DNA of 14,224 nucleotides from the NCBI GenBank assembly GCA_026710565.1, contig JAPOQV010000335.1, positions 1 through 14,224 on the forward strand, given 5' to 3'. A program made the position numbers and the translations under genes. This document shows positions 10,358-14,224 of this stretch, piece by piece. The notes beneath the pieces were generated by a model. It did not search any database. It had not been told where the DNA came from and saw only the letters and a list, made by a program, of their open reading frames with translations. Numbering within the stretch: the first letter of the stretch is position 1; every line of letters begins with the position of its first letter. This DNA is from Spirochaetaceae bacterium (GTDB taxonomy: Bacteria > Spirochaetota > Spirochaetia > SZUA-6 > Bin103).

Positions 10358-11416
10358 ATGTCTGGGGTGATGGCAACCCCAACGATCGTCCTCCGGCGGC
10401 TCGCCGCGGCAGTGGGCCTGGCCGGCCTCTCCTTCCTCGTCGGCGCCTGCGGCAAGGTGCCCGCCCTGCGCACCGTCATCGAGCCGGACCTGATTCCGCC
10501 CCTGCTGCGCGCGGTCGAGGTGCCGGATCGGCGCTCGATCGCCATATCCTTCAGCGAACCCGCGGTTCTGGAGCGCGGTTCACTGGTCATCGAACCGCCC
10601 CTCGGCCTGGAGGATGTCGCCTACGACGGAGCCCGCATGCTGCTGTCGGTCGCCGAGCAGACCGCGGGCGCCGAATACCAGCTCAAGGCGGTGGTCACCG
10701 ATGAGCGCGGCAACGGCCTGGGTATGACCGCCCGCTTCCACGGCCACAACGGCGACGTGCCGGCCCTGGTCATCACCGAGCTGACCACGCGCGGCACCCG
10801 TACCCGGCCCGACCGGATCGAGCTGGTGGCCCTGTCGGCCGGCGACCTCGGCGGGGTGACCCTGTACGACGGAACGCCGGGCAACTACCGGCACCGGCTG
10901 GTGTTCCCGTCCATCGCGGTGGAGCCGGGCGACTTCCTCGTCGTCCACTGCGTCAGCACCGGTGACCCGGCGGAGGTGGACGAGACGGCGTCGATGACGG
11001 AATCGGCCCATCCGCAGGCGTCGGAGGATGCCTGGGACCTGTGGCTGCCCTCCGGCGAGGGACTGTCCGGCAACAACGGCGTCGTGTCGCTCTACGCACG
11101 GCCGGACGGCGGCCTGATGGATGGCGTGATCTACAGCGACCGCACCTCCGAGTCGGACGAACGCTACCGCGGGTTCGGCACCCGCAGAGTGCTGGAGCGC
11201 GTCGATGAGCTGGTGGCGGCCGGCGGCTGGCAGGTCGCCGGCGAGCTGGCGCGGCCCGAGGACGCGGTCGACTCGAACGACACCACCTCGACCCGCTCGA
11301 TCGCGCGCGGCAGCGACCACGCCGACACCGACTCCCGCGCGGACTGGCACATCACCCCGACCCGCGGGGCGACGTTCGGCGGCCTCAACACCGACGAGGT
11401 GTTCAGCCGCAACTGA
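10358..11416 (+). CDS. Lamin-tail-domain-like lipoprotein with N-terminal Ig-like region
   Basis: A 352-aa predicted lipoprotein with hydrophobic core and lipobox LVGAC (Cys31 from the first ATG). Residues about 46-130 (AVEVPDRRSIAISFSEPAVL, then EYQLKAVVTDERGNGLG) look like a bacterial Ig-like SbsA-type domain. Residues about 135-345 have the pattern of a lamin-tail (LTD) domain: ALVITELTTRGTR, RIELVALSAGDLGGVTLYDG, PSIAVEPGDFLVVHC, and the C-terminal STRSIARGSD...DTDSRADWHITPTRGATFGG, where bacterial LTD proteins usually read D..DWx...TPG. Such proteins are typically envelope or secreted; function is unknown. The start may be ATG 10358 or ATG 10370 (MATPTIVLRR), which has GGGG nearby. The last codon lies about 10 bp before the inverted-repeat element. 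It probably belongs to the icd transcript. Confidence 0.75.
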   Translation: MSGVMATPTIVLRRLAAAVGLAGLSFLVGACGKVPALRTVIEPDLIPPLLRAVEVPDRRSIAISFSEPAVLERGSLVIEPPLGLEDVAYDGARMLLSVAEQTAGAEYQLKAVVTDERGNGLGMTARFHGHNGDVPALVITELTTRGTRTRPDRIELVALSAGDLGGVTLYDGTPGNYRHRLVFPSIAVEPGDFLVVHCVSTGDPAEVDETASMTESAHPQASEDAWDLWLPSGEGLSGNNGVVSLYARPDGGLMDGVIYSDRTSESDERYRGFGTRRVLERVDELVAAGGWQVAGELARPEDAVDSNDTTSTRSIARGSDHADTDSRADWHITPTRGATFGGLNTDEVFSRN

Positions 11417-11426
11417 TGGACCGGCG

Positions 11427-11445
11427 CTAGTACCCCATCAAACTG
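11427..11445 (+). repeat. Left terminal inverted repeat of the MITE-like element
   Basis: Nineteen bases, CTAGTACCCCATCAAACTG, perfectly inverted at 11538-11556. The match stops abruptly at both its outer edge (G against A) and its inner edge, as expected for a terminal repeat. Confidence 0.85.
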
Positions 11446-11446
11446 A

Positions 11447-11544
11447 TGTCGGCGGGTGACATTAGGTGGCTACACGGGCTTCAAGCGCTGGAACAGCGCG
11501 CACGAGGCCGAGTCCCGTAGCACGCACCCCCAAACTACAGTTTG
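11447..11544 (+). pseudogene. Possible transposase C-terminal remnant inside the element
   Basis: The plus frame beginning at 11447 is open for about 32 codons and stops at TGA 11542-11544 inside the right terminal repeat, reading ...GGYTGFKRWNSAHEAESRST.... Many IS transposases end within the terminal repeat, so this could be the tail of a parent transposase. It is short, has no start codon and no motif I recognise, and chance openness in GC-rich DNA is a real alternative. Confidence 0.25.
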
Positions 11545-11556
11545 ATGGGGTACTAG
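11538..11556 (-). repeat. Right terminal inverted repeat, overlapping the trxA stop codon
   Basis: The exact inverse of 11427-11445. Bases 11553-11555 (CTA on plus) are the TAG stop of trxA on the minus strand, so the outer end of the repeat coincides with the end of that gene. On the plus strand, a TGA at 11542-11544 within this arm closes the short open stretch inside the element. Confidence 0.85.
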
Positions 11557-11876
11557 ACGAGCGCCTTGAACATGCCCTCGATCTTGCCCTTGGGGACCGC
11601 GCCGACCTGCTGGTCGACGACCGATCCGTCATTGAACAGCAGCAGGGTGGGAATGCTGACCACGTTGAACTTCATCGCCAGGTCGCCGGCATCGTCGACG
11701 TTGACCTTTCCGACCTTGACCCGGCCCTCGTAGTCGGAGGCCAGTTGCTCGACCGCGGGCGCGATCATCTTGCACGGGCCGCACCAGTCGGCCCAGAAAT
11801 CGACCAGCACGGGGGTGTCCGACTGGAGAACCTCCGCATCGAAGTTGTCGCTGGTAATCGTCACTTCCTGTCCCAT
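11553..11876 (-). CDS. trxA: Thioredoxin
   Basis: A 107-aa classical thioredoxin, a cytosolic dithiol-disulfide reductant. The active site WCGPC is at 31-35 (Cys32, Cys35), within VDFWADWCGPCKMIAP (25-40), and the cis-proline is Pro76 in SIPTLLLF. No signal peptide is present. ATG 11876 is preceded by AAGGGGG 8 bases upstream. The last residues (GKIEGMFKALV) match normal family length. The TAG stop lies in the right inverted repeat of the neighbouring MITE-like element, so the insertion hit the last codon without lengthening the protein. It sits 74 bp downstream of trpA on the same strand; a weak promoter in that gap suggests it can be expressed separately, and its presence after the trp genes is probably incidental. 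Confidence 0.97.
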   Translation of the reverse strand: MGQEVTITSDNFDAEVLQSDTPVLVDFWADWCGPCKMIAPAVEQLASDYEGRVKVGKVNVDDAGDLAMKFNVVSIPTLLLFNDGSVVDQQVGAVPKGKIEGMFKALV

Positions 11877-11908
11877 TCGGTTATCCCCCTTGGAACTCGT
11901 TGTCCAGA

Positions 11909-11937
11909 AAGTTAGGGCGAAGCGGCGGGCCGATCAA
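11909..11937 (-). promoter_or_regulatory. trxA: Weak candidate promoter for trxA
   Basis: On the minus strand, TTGATC (11937-11932) and TAACTT (11914-11909) are 17 bases apart. They match the -35 at four positions and the -10 at three. The gap between trpA and trxA (11877-11950) also holds a short direct repeat, GCGGCGGGCC, at about 11922-11931 and 11940-11949. There is no convincing terminator after trpA. Confidence 0.25.
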
Positions 11938-11950
11938 GGCGGCGGGCCGC

Positions 11951-12703
11951 TCAGGCTGACAGTCCGGCCATCAGGTCGCGCACCGTCCGGTACGGATCGG
12001 CTCCGTCCGGTGCCTCGAGCAGGGCGCGGATGAAGGCGGAGCCGACGATCACCGTATCCACCAGCGGCGCGAGCGCCTCGACCTGCGCCCGCTCCGAGAT
12101 CCCGAAGCCGGCCATCACCGACACGCCGAGCGCCCTCGCCTCCTGCAGGAAACGGACGCTGTCCTCGCTGATGTGCGTGTAGCCGCCGGTGACGCCCTTG
12201 CGCAGCGCCGTGTACAGGGAGCGGCTGTGCGAGGTCTCCACCACCGTGCGCAGCCGCTCCACCCGCGCGGTCACCGGCACCACGGGCACCACCTCCAGAC
12301 CCAGCTCGTGCCCGGCCGCGTACAGGCCCTCGTCGTAGTCAGGCGGCAGGTCGGGGACGATCACGCCGCGCGCGCCCGCGTCCCGGCAGCGCGCCAGGAA
12401 GGGTTGGATGCCCGGCCGGAACGCCAGGTTGGCGTACACCATCACGAAGACCTGCGGCGCGTCGGGGCGGTTCGCCAGCCGTTCGACCAGCCGGAATCCG
12501 TCGTCCACCGCGAATCCGGCCGCCAGCGCGTCCGCGCACGCGCGCTGGATCCACGGACCGTCCGCGGTCGGGTCGCTGAAGGGAAACTGCACCTCCAGCA
12601 GCCCGGCGCCGCCGTCGATCATCGCCTCGCCGACGCGCAGCGAGGTGTCCCAGTCCGGAAACGCGGCCACCAGGTGGGCCATGAAGGCCGGTGTGTCAGC
12701 CAC
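11951..12703 (-). CDS. trpA: Tryptophan synthase alpha subunit
   Basis: Cleaves indole-3-glycerol phosphate to indole and glyceraldehyde 3-phosphate, passing indole to TrpB through a tunnel; a cytosolic alpha2beta2 complex. The 250-aa TIM barrel has the catalytic Glu37 (Salmonella Glu49) and Asp48 (Asp60) in EVQFPFSDPTADGPWIQ, GVIVPDLPP (113-121), and loop 6 YTALRKGVTGGY (164-175). The common ELGxPFSDP is EVQFPFSDP here, and the loop 6 SRAGVTG is ALRKGVTG, so it belongs to a divergent TrpA branch but keeps key residues. The start is GTG 12703, overlapping trpB by 8 bases, with GGGAG 7 bases upstream; ATG 12682 is possible but would lose conserved N-terminal residues. It is the last gene of the visible trp group. 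Confidence 0.95.
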   Translation of the reverse strand: MADTPAFMAHLVAAFPDWDTSLRVGEAMIDGGAGLLEVQFPFSDPTADGPWIQRACADALAAGFAVDDGFRLVERLANRPDAPQVFVMVYANLAFRPGIQPFLARCRDAGARGVIVPDLPPDYDEGLYAAGHELGLEVVPVVPVTARVERLRTVVETSHSRSLYTALRKGVTGGYTHISEDSVRFLQEARALGVSVMAGFGISERAQVEALAPLVDTVIVGSAFIRALLEAPDGADPYRTVRDLMAGLSA

Positions 12704-13925
12704 GTGCGATCTCCCGAGCTTCGCGCTTCAGGAACTCCGCCCAGCGGTCCGGCTGCAGTGCTCCGGCCAGTATGAACAGGTCCTTGTCGCCGCGGCCGGA
12801 GACGTTGACCACGACGCTGGCGTCGTCCGGGAGCGTGCGGGCCACCTTGACCGCCGCCGCACCCGCGTGGGCCGACTCCAGCGCGAAGATGACCCCTTCG
12901 CTGCGCGCGAACAGCCGCACCGCATCGAGCGCCTCGTCGTCGGAGGCGGTCGTGAACTCCACGCGGCCGCTGCTGCCCAGGTGGGCGAGCTGGGGGCCGA
13001 CGCCGGGGTAGTCGAGTCCGGCCGAGATCGAGTGCGTCTCCGCCACCTGGCCGTCGCCGTCGGTGAGGAACAGTGACTTGTAGCCGTGCACGATGCCGGG
13101 TACGCCGCTGCCGGACATGCGCGCCGCGTGGTCGCCCAGGCCGGGACCGCGCCCGCCGGCCTCCACCCCGATCAGCCGCGGCGCCGGCGCCTCCAGATGG
13201 GGAGCGAAGAAGCCGAGCGCATTCGATCCGCCTCCCACGCAGGCGATCAGCGCCGTCGGCTGCACGCCGAGTTGCCGGCACTGGTCGGCCGCCTCGCGGC
13301 CGACCACGGACTGGAACTCGCGCACCATGTCCGGGTAGGGCGACGGGCCCATGACCGAGCCGATCACGTAGTGGGTCCGGTCGAACGTGTCCGACCAGTC
13401 GCGCAGCGCCTCGTTGATCGCGTCCTTGAGCGTCCGCGACCCCGAGCCGACGGGCACCACCTCCGCGCCGAACAGCTCCATCCAGAAGACGTTGGGACGC
13501 TGGCGGCGCACGTCCACCTCGCCCATGTAGACCCGGCACTCCAGCCCCAGCTTGGCGGCCACCGCGGCGGTAGCCACGCCGTGCTGCCCGGCGCCGGTCT
13601 CGGCGATCACGCGCGGCTTGCCCATGCGCTTGGCCAGCAGGCACTGGCCGATGACGTTGTTCACCTTGTGGGCGCCGGTATTGGCCAGCCCCTCCAGCTT
13701 CAGGTAGATCGACGCGCCGCCGATCTCCGCCTGCGCGTTCACGGCCGGCGAGAGCGGCGTCGGCCGCCCCGCGAACTGCCGCCCGAAGCGGTCCAGCTCA
13801 GCGAGGAACACGGGGTCGACGATCGCTGCCGTGAAGGCCGCCTGCAACTCGTCGAGCGGGGTGCGCAGCACCTCGGCGGCATAGCGGCCTCCGAACTGGC
13901 CGAAATAGTCATTGTATGCCTTCAT
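12696..13925 (-). CDS. trpB: Tryptophan synthase beta subunit
   Basis: The PLP-dependent enzyme that condenses indole with serine to make tryptophan, partner of TrpA. The 409-aa length is standard for TrpB1. Lys87 in HKVNN (86-90) is the PLP Schiff-base lysine, Glu109 in AETGAGQHG (108-116) the catalytic glutamate, GGGSNA (231-236) the phosphate cradle, Asp305 in SAGLDYPGVGP the serine-binding residue, Glu350 near the PLP ring, and SGRGDKD (376-382) the pyridine-nitrogen loop. ATG 13925 has a strong GAGGAG 6-7 bases upstream. It follows trpF by 10 bp and overlaps trpA by 8, so the three form one operon. No tryptophan leader or attenuator is visible, since the operon start lies beyond the window. 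Confidence 0.97.
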   Translation of the reverse strand: MKAYNDYFGQFGGRYAAEVLRTPLDELQAAFTAAIVDPVFLAELDRFGRQFAGRPTPLSPAVNAQAEIGGASIYLKLEGLANTGAHKVNNVIGQCLLAKRMGKPRVIAETGAGQHGVATAAVAAKLGLECRVYMGEVDVRRQRPNVFWMELFGAEVVPVGSGSRTLKDAINEALRDWSDTFDRTHYVIGSVMGPSPYPDMVREFQSVVGREAADQCRQLGVQPTALIACVGGGSNALGFFAPHLEAPAPRLIGVEAGGRGPGLGDHAARMSGSGVPGIVHGYKSLFLTDGDGQVAETHSISAGLDYPGVGPQLAHLGSSGRVEFTTASDDEALDAVRLFARSEGVIFALESAHAGAAAVKVARTLPDDASVVVNVSGRGDKDLFILAGALQPDRWAEFLKREAREIARG

Positions 13926-13935
13926 TTCAGACTCC

Positions 13936-14118
13936 TCATGCAGCGGCTCCGACCGCCGTCCGGATCGCGGCGAAGAACGCGCGCAGCTTGGCCGGGTCCG
14001 TGCGTCCCGGTGACGACTCCAGTCCGCTGGCCACGTCGACCAGCTCCGGCCCGTGTCGCTCGATCACGCCGCGCACGTTGTCGGGGTTGAGGCCGCCGGC
14101 CAGCCAGAGCGGGCCGTG
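13936..14118 (-). CDS. trpF: Phosphoribosylanthranilate isomerase, C-terminal ~60 residues (partial)
   Basis: Amadori rearrangement of phosphoribosylanthranilate to CdRP in tryptophan synthesis. Only the C-terminus is present: HGPLWLAGGLNPDNV, which matches the phosphate-binding LAGGL.P.NV motif, then ELVDVASGLESSPGRTDPAK, which matches the conserved VD.SSG.E..PG.KD signature, ending at TGA 13938-13936. Upstream of about 14118 the frame becomes a poly-glycine/arginine run encoded by poly-C/G and meets an in-frame stop at 14188-14190, which is not trpF sequence. The break is most likely a sequence or assembly fault at the window end and less likely a genuine truncation. Its stop is 10 bp before trpB, whose ribosome site overlaps it. 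Confidence 0.85.
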   Translation of the reverse strand, partial: HGPLWLAGGLNPDNVRGVIERHGPELVDVASGLESSPGRTDPAKLRAFFAAIRTAVGAAA

Positions 14119-14120
14119 GC

Positions 14121-14182
14121 GGGGGGGCGCGCCCGCCCCCCCCGCCCCCCCCCCCCCGCCGCCCCGCCCGCCCCCTCTCCCC
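14121..14182. repeat. Low-complexity poly-C/poly-G tract
   Basis: Runs of 5 to 13 C (or 7 G at 14121-14127) separated by single G or T bases replace the expected trpF coding sequence. No other position in the window looks like this. The following bases to 14224 read as nothing recognisable. I treat the region as a probable sequencing or assembly artefact. Confidence 0.7.
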
Positions 14183-14224
14183 CGTCTCTAGCAGGAAGCA
14201 AAGACGCACCCAGGCGAGACGGAG

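Larger units (their letters stand above)
11427..11556. mobile_element. ~130-bp MITE-like element with perfect 19-bp terminal inverted repeats
   Basis: The ends are CTAGTACCCCATCAAACTG (11427-11445) and its exact reverse complement (11538-11556). Further nested pairings lie inside: GGGTG 11454-11458 with CACCC 11525-11529, GCTAC 11469-11473 with GTAGC 11517-11521, GGG 11476-11478 with CCC 11514-11516, and GCGCTG 11485-11490 with CAGCGC 11494-11499 around a GAA loop. The outermost CTAG, or the TA within it, could be the target duplication, as for TA-targeting IS630/Tc1-type elements. It carries no intact gene. It sits between the convergent LTD lipoprotein and trxA genes. A family name cannot be given without a search. 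Confidence 0.7.

Noticed and set aside
11427..11556. The inverted repeats taken as an ordinary bidirectional terminator for the convergent genes.
   Set aside because: The arms are 92 bases apart, there is no T-run after the stems, and the symmetry and TA/CTAG ends fit a mobile element better. It may still end transcription in practice.
11466..11915. A 149-codon plus-strand frame starting in the inverted-repeat element and running through trxA.
   Set aside because: Most of it is antisense to trxA, which has an intact active site and normal length.

Overview
This is a GC-rich, gene-dense bacterial window that looks like ordinary chromosome apart from a few structured intergenic stretches. Five of its proteins carry bacterial export signals: four are predicted lipoproteins with a lipobox cysteine, and one is a secreted LysM lytic transglycosylase. 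That points to a Gram-negative-type (diderm) envelope. The mix of an SH3 lipoprotein, TPR lipoproteins and a lamin-tail-like lipoprotein reminds me of free-living or host-associated Spirochaetota. That placement is an inference from gene content, not shown by any marker gene here.

Layout. Positions 1-2530 (minus strand) hold a tightly coupled trio transcribed right to left: a phosphomannomutase/phosphoglucomutase (manB-like), a small rhomboid protease and an Ldh2-type malate/lactate dehydrogenase cut by the window start. The first two overlap by ATGA and the last two are 2 bp apart. A plausible promoter sits at about 2573-2600. Positions 2673-8579 (minus strand) hold an envelope-flavoured cluster: a TPR lipoprotein, a MltD-like lytic transglycosylase with three LysM repeats, an SH3 lipoprotein that overlaps it by one base (TGATG), and an ABC-F ATPase 2 bp further on. 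The 8580-8675 divergent region contains decayed ~15-bp tandem repeats and the likely -10 element of icd. Positions 8676-11416 (plus strand) hold icd (NADP isocitrate dehydrogenase), a short TPR lipoprotein coupled to it by TGATG, and a lamin-tail-like lipoprotein. Positions 11427-11556 are a ~130-bp element bounded by perfect 19-bp inverted repeats, apparently a MITE inserted between two convergent genes. Positions 11553-14118 (minus strand) hold trxA and the end of a tryptophan operon, trpF(partial)-trpB-trpA. The last ~100 bases (14121-14224) are poly-C/G low-complexity sequence that breaks trpF and looks like a contig-end artefact.

The genes cover central metabolism (icd, trp, manB), redox (trxA, Ldh2), ribosome-associated ATPase function (ABC-F), and cell-wall or envelope work. 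The most unusual item is the nested inverted-repeat element at 11427-11556. Its insertion appears to have split the trxA stop codon and rebuilt it from element sequence. No tRNA, rRNA, CRISPR array, integrase or intact transposase is visible, and no gap without a gene exceeds 300 bases.
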